Of a stretch of 12,018 bases of DNA, positions 1 to 7,210 are shown in pieces. How positions within the stretch are numbered: the first letter of the stretch is position 1; each line of letters starts with the position of its first letter. The notes beneath the pieces are model-generated. The model did no database searches and had not been told where the DNA came from. It saw nothing but the letters and a program-made list of their open reading frames with translations. The stretch covers positions 1 to 12,018 of the forward strand of contig PMLF01000102.1 of assembly GCA_003158755.1 (NCBI GenBank), in the 5' to 3' direction. Source of the stretch: Elusimicrobiota bacterium (GTDB lineage Bacteria > Elusimicrobiota > Elusimicrobia > FEN-1173). A program made the translations under genes and the position numbers.

Positions 1-498
1 GTGCTCACGGCCGACAAGCCGTTCGCCGACTATTTCGAAGAGGCTCTCTCGGTTTTCCCGGCCGCGGATCGCAAGGCGGCGGCGAAGACGTTGGTTAACT
101 GGTTGACCACCGAGCTTGCCGGCCGGCTGAACGCGCTAAAGACGGACATCTCCGGTTCGCCCGTACCGGCCCGCTCCCTGGGAGAGCTCGCGCGGCTGGT
201 CGTGGGCGGCGCCGTCAACTCCAAGGCCGCCAAGATGGTTTTCGACGAGATGTTCTCCGCCGGAGGATCGCCCGAGGAGATCGTTAAAAAGAAAGGACTG
301 GTCCAGGTGGAGGACGAAGGACAGATCCGGGCGTGGGTGGACGACGTCGTCGCCGCCAATCCCAAGATCGCCGCCGACGTCAAAGGCGGTAAGGAAGCCG
401 CCATCGGTTCCCTCGTCGGCCAAGTGATGAAAAAGTCTTCCGGCCGCGCCAACCCCGTGACCGTCAACAAGCTCCTCCGGCAGGCCCTTCTTCACTGA
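1..498 (+). CDS. gatB: Asp-tRNA(Asn)/Glu-tRNA(Gln) amidotransferase subunit B, C-terminal part (partial)
   Basis: GatB is the kinase/transamidase subunit of GatCAB, the cytoplasmic complex that converts Asp-tRNA(Asn) and Glu-tRNA(Gln) to Asn-tRNA and Gln-tRNA. Only the last 165 codons are present and the reading frame is open to the window edge, so the GTG at base 1 is probably an internal Val. The visible part starts in the linker typical of GatB (LTADKPFADYFEEAL) and continues into the helical GatB/YqeY tRNA-binding tail: residues 57-85 (ARSLGELARLVVGG, then NSKAAKMVFDEM) and 139-165 (IGSLVGQVMKKSSGRANP, then VNKLLRQALLH). These are strongly family-typical. The catalytic N-terminal cradle domain lies upstream of the window. 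The stop at 496-498 is followed after 26 nt by manA, so co-transcription is possible but not demonstrated. Presence of asnB later in the window means that asparagine could also be made free of tRNA. Confidence 0.95.
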   Translation: MLTADKPFADYFEEALSVFPAADRKAAAKTLVNWLTTELAGRLNALKTDISGSPVPARSLGELARLVVGGAVNSKAAKMVFDEMFSAGGSPEEIVKKKGLVQVEDEGQIRAWVDDVVAANPKIAADVKGGKEAAIGSLVGQVMKKSSGRANPVTVNKLLRQALLH

Positions 499-524
499 TT
501 CCGAAGCCAGCCCCCGACGCCGTC

Positions 525-1763
525 ATGCCGAAAAAATCCGACATTGAAATAATTCCGACCCGCGTCCCCGCCCGTCCCTCCCTGCTGGAGGGAGCGGTCA
601 AGTCCTACGACTGGGGTCAAAGCGGTCCGGAGGCGTTTTTGCCGTCGTGGCTCGGGGCGGACCCGGCGTCGAGGCCGTTTTGGGCGGAGCTGTGGTTCGG
701 CGGCCATCCGGGAGGGCCTTCGATCCTATCCGGCGAGGGGACGGACCTCGCGGCGAGGATCGCCCGGGATCCGGCCGCGGCGCTGGGTCCTTCCGTTGCG
801 CGCCGCTTCGGCGGCGTCCTGCCGTTCCTGGTCAAACTGCTGGCGGTGGGCCGTCCCCTTTCGATCCAGGCCCATCCGGGCGTCGCGCGGGCCGAGCGGG
901 GGTTCGCCCGCGAGGAAGCTGCCGGTGTCCCCCTCTCCGACCCCCGCCGCACCTACAAGGATCCCCGTCCCAAGCCCGAAGCGCTCATCGCCCTCACGAC
1001 CTTTCGGGCGTTGAAAGGATTCCGCGACCCGGCCGACGTCGCGGTCAAGGCGGGAGATCACCCGGAGTTGTCTTTCCTGACTTCGGGTTCCCTCAAGGAC
1101 CGATTCACCGCCGCCTTGACGATGGCGCCGGAGGCGGCGGACCGAGCCCTCTCCGCCGTGGCCGCGCGCCTGCGCGCGCGGAACGCCCGCGAGCCCTTCG
1201 GTCCCGATCGGCCGGAACACTGGTTCCTCCGCGCCGAAGAGACGTTCTGTCCCGGACCCCGCAAAGACGCGGGATTGTTTTCTTTTTTTCTATTGGACTT
1301 GGTCCGGCTGGACCCGGGAGACGCCTTTTTCGTGGCTCCCGGCGAGGCCCACGCCTATCTCCAAGGGACCGCGGTCGAGGTGATGGGGAATTCGGACAAC
1401 GTGTTGAGGGGCGGGCTCACCTCCAAGTTTGTGGATCGGGAGGGCTTGCTGGACGTCTTGCGTTTCGAACCTTCCGTCGGGAAAGTGATCAAACCCGAGG
1501 CCGGCGTTTACCGGACCCCCGCCGAGGAGTTCGAAGCGTCCGTCGCGGAGTGGGGGAACGCGGGCGGGTCGGATTTTTCCGTCGATGGCGGCCCCGCCTT
1601 GTGGGTCCCGTTGGAGGGCGCGGCGGAGTGGCGGTCGGGCGGGGAAGTGCGGCCCCTCCGGCCCGGGCGGGCGCTGTTCGTTCCGGCGGGAACGGCGGGC
1701 CGCATTACGGGCGAAGGGAAGGGGAAGGCGATCCTCGTGAGGACGCCCGGGGCGGCGCGGTGA
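525..1763 (+). CDS. manA: Mannose-6-phosphate isomerase, class I
   Basis: A 412-aa cytoplasmic zinc enzyme interconverting fructose-6-phosphate and mannose-6-phosphate, the entry to GDP-mannose for polysaccharide and glycolipid synthesis or the exit for mannose catabolism. The N-terminus has the class I hallmark LEGAVKSYDWG (21-31). The zinc ligands are visible as Q115 and H117 (IQAHP), E152 (KPEALIAL) and H276 (GEAHAYL). The active-site strand NVLRGGLTSKFVD (292-304) is intact. Length is normal for class I enzymes (about 390-440 aa). The usual YRDPNHKPE segment reads YKDPRPKPE here, a mild divergence that leaves the zinc-binding Glu in place. The ATG at 525 gives the expected N-terminus, although no good Shine-Dalgarno sequence precedes it. 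The stop codon overlaps the GTG of the next gene, so the two are probably translationally coupled. Identity is firm; whether it serves synthesis or catabolism cannot be told. Confidence 0.95.
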   Translation: MPKKSDIEIIPTRVPARPSLLEGAVKSYDWGQSGPEAFLPSWLGADPASRPFWAELWFGGHPGGPSILSGEGTDLAARIARDPAAALGPSVARRFGGVLPFLVKLLAVGRPLSIQAHPGVARAERGFAREEAAGVPLSDPRRTYKDPRPKPEALIALTTFRALKGFRDPADVAVKAGDHPELSFLTSGSLKDRFTAALTMAPEAADRALSAVAARLRARNAREPFGPDRPEHWFLRAEETFCPGPRKDAGLFSFFLLDLVRLDPGDAFFVAPGEAHAYLQGTAVEVMGNSDNVLRGGLTSKFVDREGLLDVLRFEPSVGKVIKPEAGVYRTPAEEFEASVAEWGNAGGSDFSVDGGPALWVPLEGAAEWRSGGEVRPLRPGRALFVPAGTAGRITGEGKGKAILVRTPGAAR

Positions 1764-3133
1764 TCGGCGCGCTCCAATCGGCGGCTCTCTTCGTCAAAGG
1801 GTTTTGGAAGCCGGTCCTCCAGCCTGCGGTGGGGATTTCATTGACGGCGGGCCTGCTCGCGGCGCTCCTGTCGGCGGCGGGGTCCTCGGTCGCCGTCCTG
1901 CCGTGGTCGGCCGCCGGCCTCTGTCTGGCGTTCCTTTTCGGCGGTCTCGGGTGGGCTTCCGTCGCGTGCGTCGCGGCCTCCGCCGGGATATTCCTCACCC
2001 TCCTCTTCGCCCCCGACGGTCTCCACCAGACGATCATGTTCCTCCACGTCGGTTTTTTGTGGGCGTGTTTCTCCCAGTTCCTCCGGGCCGACATGGACCG
2101 GGAGGCGGCCGTCGTCCGCCGGGAGGACCGGCTCGGACGGTTGAGGTTGGAGACCGAGCGGGGATACAAGGCGGCCGAAGTCTGCCGCGGCGAGATCGAC
2201 GCGGCGCGGGAGCGGATCGCGGCCTACAACCGCCTGCGCTCCTTCGCCGACGATTTGATCGGCGCCTACGACCGCGGCGAGCTGACCCGCCGCGCCCGGG
2301 AGGGCTTGAAGGGCCTCTTCCCCCGGGCGGAGACGAACGTGACGTTGTTTCCGGCTTCGGGACAACCCGATCCCTTGGATGAGATGGGGCGCTGGACCCT
2401 GCGCCAGAAGGGCGCGCGGCTTTACCCCAATCGTTCGGTACGCCTGCCGGCGGCGGGGGAAGGGCGCTTCCTCCTGCTGCCTCTGCGCGGGCGGGAGGGT
2501 GTCATCGGATGGGTTTCCCTGGATCGGTCCGGGGGGGACAGCCCGTTCCTTTTCCAGGACCTGCGGCTGGCGCTCATCGCGGCGGACCTCATCGTGATGT
2601 CCCTGGGAAACGCCGAGCGGTACGCCCAGGTGGAAACCCTGGCTATCTCCGACGGGCTTACGGGCGTCTACACGCGAGGCTACCTGAACGAGCGATTGAT
2701 CGAGGAGTTCGCCAAGGCCCGCCACCAGGGGAAGAAGTTCTCGCTCCTCATGCTGGACATCGACCATTTCAAAAAGGTCAACGACACCCACGGCCACCAC
2801 ATCGGGGACGAGGTCCTCCGCTGGCTGGCTCGGCAGATTACGGCGCAATGCCGGGAAACGGACTTCGTCGCACGCTACGGCGGGGAGGAGTTCGTGGTCC
2901 TGATGCCCAACACCCGCGGCAAGGAGGCCCTGTCCCTGGGGCGGCGCATCCGGGAGGAGATTGAAGCGACTCCCTTCCGTTGGGAGAAGACGTCGCTGCG
3001 GGTCACCGTTTCCGGTGGAGTGTCCGTCCTCTCCGACGATTTGAAGGACGAACTGCAGCTCTTGGGCCGGGCCGACCAGGCCCTCTATCGGGCCAAGGAG
3101 TCGGGACGCAACCGGGTGCTTTTGTATGAATGA
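1760..3133 (+). CDS. Membrane-anchored GAF-like/GGDEF diguanylate cyclase with intact I-site
   Basis: A 457-aa protein predicted to make cyclic di-GMP from two GTP at the inner membrane. Residues about 20-107 hold four hydrophobic segments. Residues 110-165 are charged and probably coiled-coil. Residues about 165-285 look like a divergent GAF-type sensor (RFLLLPLRGREGVIGWVSL). The GGDEF domain begins at DGLTGVYTRGYL (298-309), has the metal/substrate segment LDIDHFKKVNDTHGHHIGD, and has the active-site loop GGEEF at 374-378. An RETD motif at 365-368, exactly five residues before the loop, is a complete RxxD inhibitory site, so product feedback inhibition is expected. The start is taken as GTG at 1760 because it overlaps the manA stop (GTGA) and gives a sensible membrane N-terminus. 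GTG at 1829 is the main alternative. The frame stays open far upstream through manA, but that is a GC-rich shadow. The 3' end overlaps the next GGDEF gene by 8 nt. Confidence 0.9.
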   Translation: MIGALQSAALFVKGFWKPVLQPAVGISLTAGLLAALLSAAGSSVAVLPWSAAGLCLAFLFGGLGWASVACVAASAGIFLTLLFAPDGLHQTIMFLHVGFLWACFSQFLRADMDREAAVVRREDRLGRLRLETERGYKAAEVCRGEIDAARERIAAYNRLRSFADDLIGAYDRGELTRRAREGLKGLFPRAETNVTLFPASGQPDPLDEMGRWTLRQKGARLYPNRSVRLPAAGEGRFLLLPLRGREGVIGWVSLDRSGGDSPFLFQDLRLALIAADLIVMSLGNAERYAQVETLAISDGLTGVYTRGYLNERLIEEFAKARHQGKKFSLLMLDIDHFKKVNDTHGHHIGDEVLRWLARQITAQCRETDFVARYGGEEFVVLMPNTRGKEALSLGRRIREEIEATPFRWEKTSLRVTVSGGVSVLSDDLKDELQLLGRADQALYRAKESGRNRVLLYE

Positions 3134-4433
3134 CCTCCTCCTCTTGAATGCCGCCGCGTGGGGTCTTTTCCCTTTCCTGACGGCCGTCCGTATGGAAAAA
3201 TATCGATGGGCCTGGGGGTGGGCCGCGGCGTCGTTCGCGGCGGCCGCGGCGGGGTTGATCGCCGGCGGGCGGGACAGCGTGTTGGCCGCGGGCGGGCTGG
3301 CGGCGGCGTGGATTTCCGCCGGGGCGATCCTGGCGTATTTCACCTCCGCCCGTCGGCGAGCGGCGGTTCGGTTCCGAATCCAGTTGAAGGAACTGCGGAG
3401 ACCCGCCCACCGCGCCGAGGCCGAGGCCGAAGCGCAGTTCGCGGTCCTCGAATCCTATCAGAGCAGCCTGGACCGCATGCAGAACCGCTTCGCCTTGGTC
3501 CAGACCATGGCCACCCAGATGGACACCGTCGAAATCCTGAGGAGCTTGGGGGAGATGTGGTCGGGGATCCCCCACGTGCGGCGGTGCGCGCTGTTCCAGC
3601 GGTTGCGGAATGGAAACTGGTCGCCGGCGTTTTCCCATGGGATCGAAAAGCCCGAGACGTGGGCCTCGTTCGTCAACGACCGGCCTTCCCTGGCCGACGC
3701 GCGGAGGACCCGGCGGTTCATATCGACGGACCGACACGCGGAATTGTCGGCCTTGGGTGCGGGGACTCCGTTCCTTCTGCTGCCCTTCGTTTGGGGGGAG
3801 GACGTGATGGCCCTGGGCGCGGTGGAACTGGACGCCGCCGCGACGGAAGATATTTTGGAAGGGTTCCATGTCGAACGAAAGTTGGTGTCCATCGGGTTGA
3901 GGCGGGCGTTCCTGTACGACCTCATGTCCGAGCGGAGCCGCCACGACGGGCTGACGGGGGTCCTTTTGCGCCGGACTTTCTTAGAGCGGTTGGAAGAGTC
4001 CTTGGGGAAACGCCAGCGCTATCACACGACCTTTTTTCTCGCCCTCTTCGACTTGGACCGGTTCAAGACGCTGAACGACCGGTTCGGCCACTTGGCGGGA
4101 GACCGGGCCCTGGTCCATGTGGCCAGGACGGCCCAACGGCTGGCGGTGCCGGGAGTCACCCTGGGGCGTCTGGGCGGAGATGAGTTCGCCTTCCTGCTGG
4201 AGTTTCCCATCTTGGACGAGGCCCGCGCCTGGGTGGAGAAGTTTCGCGCGGAAGTCCGGGACCATGCGCCCGTCGAAGGGAACGCCGCCCTTCCGGTCTC
4301 GGTGAGCCTGGGATTGGCGGAAGCGCCGCTCGAGCGGATTTCCGTCGAGCAGATTTTAGAACGGGCGGACCAAGCCCTCTTCGCCGCCAAGCAGGCGGGG
4401 CGGGACCGCACCGCGGTTTTCTCGGAGGTCTGA
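3126..4433 (+). CDS. Membrane-anchored GAF-like/GGDEF diguanylate cyclase lacking the I-site
   Basis: A 435-aa second diguanylate cyclase. Residues 5-22 and about 28-72 are hydrophobic (two or three membrane segments). Residues 75-125 are charged and helical. Residues about 125-260 resemble a weak GAF-type sensor (TPFLLLPFVWGEDVMALGAVEL). The GGDEF domain starts at HDGLTGVLLRRTFL (273-286), carries FDLDRFKTLNDRFGHLAGD (308-326) and has a canonical GGDEF loop at 350-354, so it should be catalytically active. The four residues at the inhibitory-site position are VPGV rather than RxxD, so direct product inhibition through the I-site is not expected. It begins at an ATG 8 nt inside the preceding gene, without a clear ribosome binding site, which suggests coupled translation. 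The pair share architecture but are quite diverged, so any duplication is old. Confidence 0.9.
   Translation: MNDLLLLNAAAWGLFPFLTAVRMEKYRWAWGWAAASFAAAAAGLIAGGRDSVLAAGGLAAAWISAGAILAYFTSARRRAAVRFRIQLKELRRPAHRAEAEAEAQFAVLESYQSSLDRMQNRFALVQTMATQMDTVEILRSLGEMWSGIPHVRRCALFQRLRNGNWSPAFSHGIEKPETWASFVNDRPSLADARRTRRFISTDRHAELSALGAGTPFLLLPFVWGEDVMALGAVELDAAATEDILEGFHVERKLVSIGLRRAFLYDLMSERSRHDGLTGVLLRRTFLERLEESLGKRQRYHTTFFLALFDLDRFKTLNDRFGHLAGDRALVHVARTAQRLAVPGVTLGRLGGDEFAFLLEFPILDEARAWVEKFRAEVRDHAPVEGNAALPVSVSLGLAEAPLERISVEQILERADQALFAAKQAGRDRTAVFSEV
4424..4429 (+). promoter_or_regulatory. Strong Shine-Dalgarno for the ABC ATPase gene
   Basis: GGAGGT lies 5 nt before the ATG at 4435, inside the last codons of the preceding GGDEF gene. 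It is the strongest ribosome binding site in this block and fixes the start of the ABC ATPase. It suggests this gene can be translated independently of the coupled GGDEF pair. Confidence 0.75.
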
Positions 4434-4434
4434 T

Positions 4435-5547
4435 ATGGCCGGCGTTCGATTGATCAAGGTGACCAAGAGGTACGGCCGGACGGAGATCATCAAGGACTTT
4501 TCCCTGGAGATCCGGGACAAGGAGCTGTTCGTCCTGGTGGGGCCGTCCGGCGCGGGGAAAAGCACGATTCTGCGCCTCATCGCGGGGTTGGAGCATCCGG
4601 ATGCCGGGCGCATCGTCATCGACGACGAAGATGTGACGGGCAAAGCGCCCAAGGACCGGCGCGTGGCCATGGTGTTCCAAAGCTACGCGTTGTACCCGCA
4701 CATGAGCGTGTACGACAACATGGCTTTCGGCCTGCGGATGCGGGGCTATTCCCGGAGGGAGATCGACCTGGGGGTGCGGGAGACGGCGGAGATCCTCAAG
4801 CTCACTCCTCTCTTGGCTCGTTTGCCCGGCGAGATCAGCGGGGGCCAGCAGCAGCGCGTGGCGGTGGGGCGGGCCATCGTCCAGAAACCGAGGGTGTTCC
4901 TTCTGGACGAGCCGCTCTCGAACCTCGACGCCAAGCTCCGCGCCCAGACGCGGGGGGAACTATTGGAAATCCAACGATTCCTCAAGACCACCATGATCTA
5001 CGTCACCCACGACCAGGTGGAAGCCATGACCATGGGCGACCGTCTGGCCGTGCTCACCGACGGAGCCCTCCAGCAGATGGCGCGGCCTCTGGAGATGTAC
5101 CGGTATCCCGCCAACCGTTTCGTGGCGGGGTTCATCGGGAGCCCTTCCATGAACTTTCTGGACGCGACGGTGCACCAACGCGAGAACGGCATATGGTTGG
5201 AATGCGGAAAAATCCTTCTCAAGATCCCTCCGCGGGAGCGCCTGGGCGGGGTGTTCCGCCAAGACCAGAAGGTGGTCCTCGGCGTCCGGCCGGAGGACCT
5301 GCACGACCGAGTCTTCCAGCCTTCCCTGGCGGCGGAGGGGAACACGGCGGTGGGTTTGGTGCGGAACATCGAGCCCGTGGGTCCCGACACTTACCTCACC
5401 CTGGACGCCGGCGGCGTCCGGCTGGTGGCCCGGGTCGAGCCGGACGCTCCCTACCAGGAGAACCAGCCGGTGGAGTTCGCCGTCAACATGGAGCGGGTCC
5501 ACCTCTTCGCGAAGGAAACCGGGGAACGGATCCCACTGGAGCTTTGA
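4435..5547 (+). CDS. Sugar-type ABC transporter ATP-binding protein (MalK/UgpC/MsmK family)
   Basis: A 370-aa cytoplasmic ATPase of the carbohydrate-importer CUT1 class. The nucleotide-binding domain shows Walker A GPSGAGKST (36-44), Q-loop Q82, the family-typical SYALYPHMSVYDNMAFGL (83-100), signature SGGQQ (135-139), Walker B VFLLDEP with catalytic E159, D-loop SNLDAKLR and switch H192 (VTHDQ). Residues about 237-370 form the C-terminal TOBE/OB regulatory region, with the hallmark GVRPEDL (283-289). The length matches MalK, UgpC and MsmK (about 360-380 aa). It starts 1 nt after the preceding GGDEF stop. No permease or substrate-binding protein accompanies it, so substrate cannot be assigned. 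In several bacteria one such ATPase (MsmK, MsiK) serves several importers encoded elsewhere, which is the likeliest explanation here. Confidence 0.92.
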   Translation: MAGVRLIKVTKRYGRTEIIKDFSLEIRDKELFVLVGPSGAGKSTILRLIAGLEHPDAGRIVIDDEDVTGKAPKDRRVAMVFQSYALYPHMSVYDNMAFGLRMRGYSRREIDLGVRETAEILKLTPLLARLPGEISGGQQQRVAVGRAIVQKPRVFLLDEPLSNLDAKLRAQTRGELLEIQRFLKTTMIYVTHDQVEAMTMGDRLAVLTDGALQQMARPLEMYRYPANRFVAGFIGSPSMNFLDATVHQRENGIWLECGKILLKIPPRERLGGVFRQDQKVVLGVRPEDLHDRVFQPSLAAEGNTAVGLVRNIEPVGPDTYLTLDAGGVRLVARVEPDAPYQENQPVEFAVNMERVHLFAKETGERIPLEL

Positions 5548-5553
5548 TACAAT
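5545..5553 (+). promoter_or_regulatory. Possible extended -10 promoter giving a leaderless histidine-kinase mRNA
   Basis: TGATACAAT fits the extended -10 consensus TGnTATAAT with one mismatch. Its TGA is at the same time the stop codon of the ABC ATPase gene. The hexamer ends at 5553 and the next ATG begins at 5561, so a transcript starting about 7-8 nt downstream would begin at or next to the start codon. No Shine-Dalgarno is visible before that ATG, which agrees with a leaderless message. No convincing -35 is present at 16-18 nt, as is usual for extended -10 promoters. This is a sequence match only. Confidence 0.4.
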
Positions 5554-5560
5554 TCTTCCA

Positions 5561-7117
5561 ATGAATTCTCTTTCCACGGACGATTTCGAACTGCTGCTCC
5601 GGGCCAGCCGGATCCTCTCATCGACGCTGAACCTTGAGGAGTTGCTCCGGTTCGTCATGGAGACGGCCGCCCAGGTGGTGAAGGCGGAGGCGGCGTCCAT
5701 TCTGCTTTTGGACGAGGCCACCGACGAGCTATATTTTGACGTGGCGCTCGGGGCCGCCGGCGGACGGGTGAAGCCGATCCGTTTGAAAGTGGGCGAGGGT
5801 CTGGCCGGGTGGGTGGCCGAGCATCGGGAGCCCTTGGTCGTCAACAACGTCAAAGACGACCCCCGTTGGAGCGGCCGAGGCGACGCCACCAGCGATTTCA
5901 CCACCCGTCAAATATTGGCCGTCCCGTTGATCGCCAAGGGCCGGCTGATCGGCGTCGTCGAGGCTTTGAACCACAAGGACGGCACGCCTTTCTCGTCGGG
6001 CGACCTTCGGATATTCGAGGCGTTCGCCTCCCAAGCCGCCGTGGCCATCGAGAACGCCCGCCTCTTCGCCGAAGTCATGGGGGAAAAGGAAAAACTGGCC
6101 ACCGTCTTCGCCGAGATGTCCGACGGGGCGGTTCTCCTGGACCCGGAGGGGAAGGTGCGTCTCATCAACCACGCGGCGGGGGTGCTCTTCGGCGCGGAAC
6201 CGTCCCGGATCCTGGGGCGGCTATTGTCCGAATTGGCTCAGGGGTTCATGTCGGTTCCGCCCCTGAGCATGACCCTCGGCCGCCGGGAAGCCTCCGCCAC
6301 CGTCGAACTTAAGCGGTTGGAAGGCAAAGTGTTTTACCTGTCCTGCGCCTTTAACCGGCTCACCGCCAGCGACGGTCGCCCTCTGGGGGACCTCCTGGTG
6401 GTGCGGGACGTCACCGAGGTCCGCAAAGAAGAGCTATTGAAGCGCAACTTCCTCTCCCTCATCTCCCACAAGCTGAAGACCCCTCTAGTCACCATCGCCG
6501 GATACGCCCCGCTCCTCCTGGAAGAGCCGTCGACCTTGAACGATTTCCAGGTGAAGGCCCTTCAGACCATCAAGGCCCAAGGGATGTACTTGTCCAGCTT
6601 GGTGGACAAGCTCATCAGTTTCAGCTTGGTCGAGTCCGAAACTCTTGATTTGTCTAAACACCCCTTTCCGTTGAAGCCCCACCTGGAAGAGGTCCTGCTC
6701 CTCATGAAGTCCTACCTGGAAGGAAACAACGCCCGGGTGGAGACGGACAAATCGGTGGAGAGGCTCCCGCCCGTGCCGATGGACTCGGACCGGATCCGGG
6801 AGGTCCTGCGAAACCTGATCGAGAACGCCGTCAAGTTCAATCCGGCCGATTCCCGGCGAGTGTGGGTGGAGGGGGAAACCCGGGACGGATCGATCCGCGT
6901 GACGGTCCGGGACGACGGCCCCGGAATCCCGCCGGAGGAGCAGGGGCGGATCTTCCAGAAGTTTTACCAGATCGAAGATTCCTTCACCGGCCAGGTGGAG
7001 GGCGCCGGCCTGGGTCTGGCCCTCGTGCGCCGCATCGTGGAAGCCCACGGCGGGACCACCGGAGTAAGCTCCGAGATCGGCAAAGGCAGTTCCTTCTTCT
7101 TCACCCTTCCTCTTTAA
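5561..7117 (+). CDS. Soluble GAF-PAS sensor histidine kinase
   Basis: A 518-aa hybrid-free sensor kinase with no membrane segment, so it senses a cytoplasmic signal. The GAF domain (about 10-170) has typical VGEGLAGWVAEHREPLVVNN and ends in AAVAIENARLFAEV. A PAS domain follows (about 178-288: VFAEMSDGAVLLDPEGKVRLINHAA). The HisKA helix has phospho-acceptor H303 in ISHKLKTPL. The HATPase domain has an N-box NLIENAVKF (418-426), G1 DDGPGIP (451-457), F-box FQKFYQIED and G2 GAGLGLAL (481-488), and ends at FFFTLPL. The residue after the His is Lys instead of the usual Glu/Asp. No response regulator is adjacent, so the partner is encoded elsewhere. The ATG at 5561 lies 13 nt after the ABC gene stop and lacks a Shine-Dalgarno sequence. 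It could act together with the upstream c-di-GMP genes, but that is inference from position. Confidence 0.93.
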   Translation: MNSLSTDDFELLLRASRILSSTLNLEELLRFVMETAAQVVKAEAASILLLDEATDELYFDVALGAAGGRVKPIRLKVGEGLAGWVAEHREPLVVNNVKDDPRWSGRGDATSDFTTRQILAVPLIAKGRLIGVVEALNHKDGTPFSSGDLRIFEAFASQAAVAIENARLFAEVMGEKEKLATVFAEMSDGAVLLDPEGKVRLINHAAGVLFGAEPSRILGRLLSELAQGFMSVPPLSMTLGRREASATVELKRLEGKVFYLSCAFNRLTASDGRPLGDLLVVRDVTEVRKEELLKRNFLSLISHKLKTPLVTIAGYAPLLLEEPSTLNDFQVKALQTIKAQGMYLSSLVDKLISFSLVESETLDLSKHPFPLKPHLEEVLLLMKSYLEGNNARVETDKSVERLPPVPMDSDRIREVLRNLIENAVKFNPADSRRVWVEGETRDGSIRVTVRDDGPGIPPEEQGRIFQKFYQIEDSFTGQVEGAGLGLALVRRIVEAHGGTTGVSSEIGKGSSFFFTLPL

Positions 7118-7207
7118 CCCAAATTATCGTTTCCGTTCATGGGGTCATTGCGACCCTTGCGACGAAGCAAGGACGGGGGTGTGAACGGTTATGAAAATTC
7201 GGGTTAA
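7114..7207. repeat. 94-nt imperfect palindrome beginning at the kinase stop codon
   Basis: Arms 7114-7141 and 7180-7207 pair in perfect register over 28 positions: 21 Watson-Crick pairs, 3 G-T wobbles and 4 mismatches, with no bulge. The outermost segment is TTAACCC (7114-7120) against GGGTTAA (7201-7207). The inner segment is CCGTTCA against TGAACGG. The central part (7142-7179) contains a further hairpin, CCTTGC (7155-7160) with GCAAGG (7167-7172). The kinase stop codon TAA (7115-7117) is inside the left arm. There is no T-tract, so it is not a textbook intrinsic terminator, though such a strong transcript hairpin could stabilise or end the upstream mRNA. The central ATTGCGA...GACGAAGCAA wording resembles dispersed palindromic repeats common in bacterial genomes. 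Confidence 0.75.
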
Positions 7208-7209
7208 GG
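7201..7209 (+). repeat. Left copy of 9-bp direct repeat flanking the element (likely target-site duplication)
   Basis: GGGTTAAGG ends 1 nt before the left terminal repeat at 7211. An identical copy follows the right terminal repeat directly. Its first seven bases also form the outer right arm of the neighbouring 94-nt palindrome, which suggests that the element inserted into the end of that palindrome. Confidence 0.6.
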
Positions 7210-7210
7210 A

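Noticed and set aside
647..1759. Open frame upstream of the first GGDEF protein, which would extend it to 828 aa
   Set aside because: It overlaps manA in another frame throughout, the translation is Arg/Gly/Pro-rich low-complexity sequence typical of GC-rich shadows, and the true protein starts at the GTG overlapping the manA stop.
1838..3343. 501-aa open frame on the minus strand
   Set aside because: It is antisense to the first GGDEF gene, with no family-like motifs; a GC-rich shadow.
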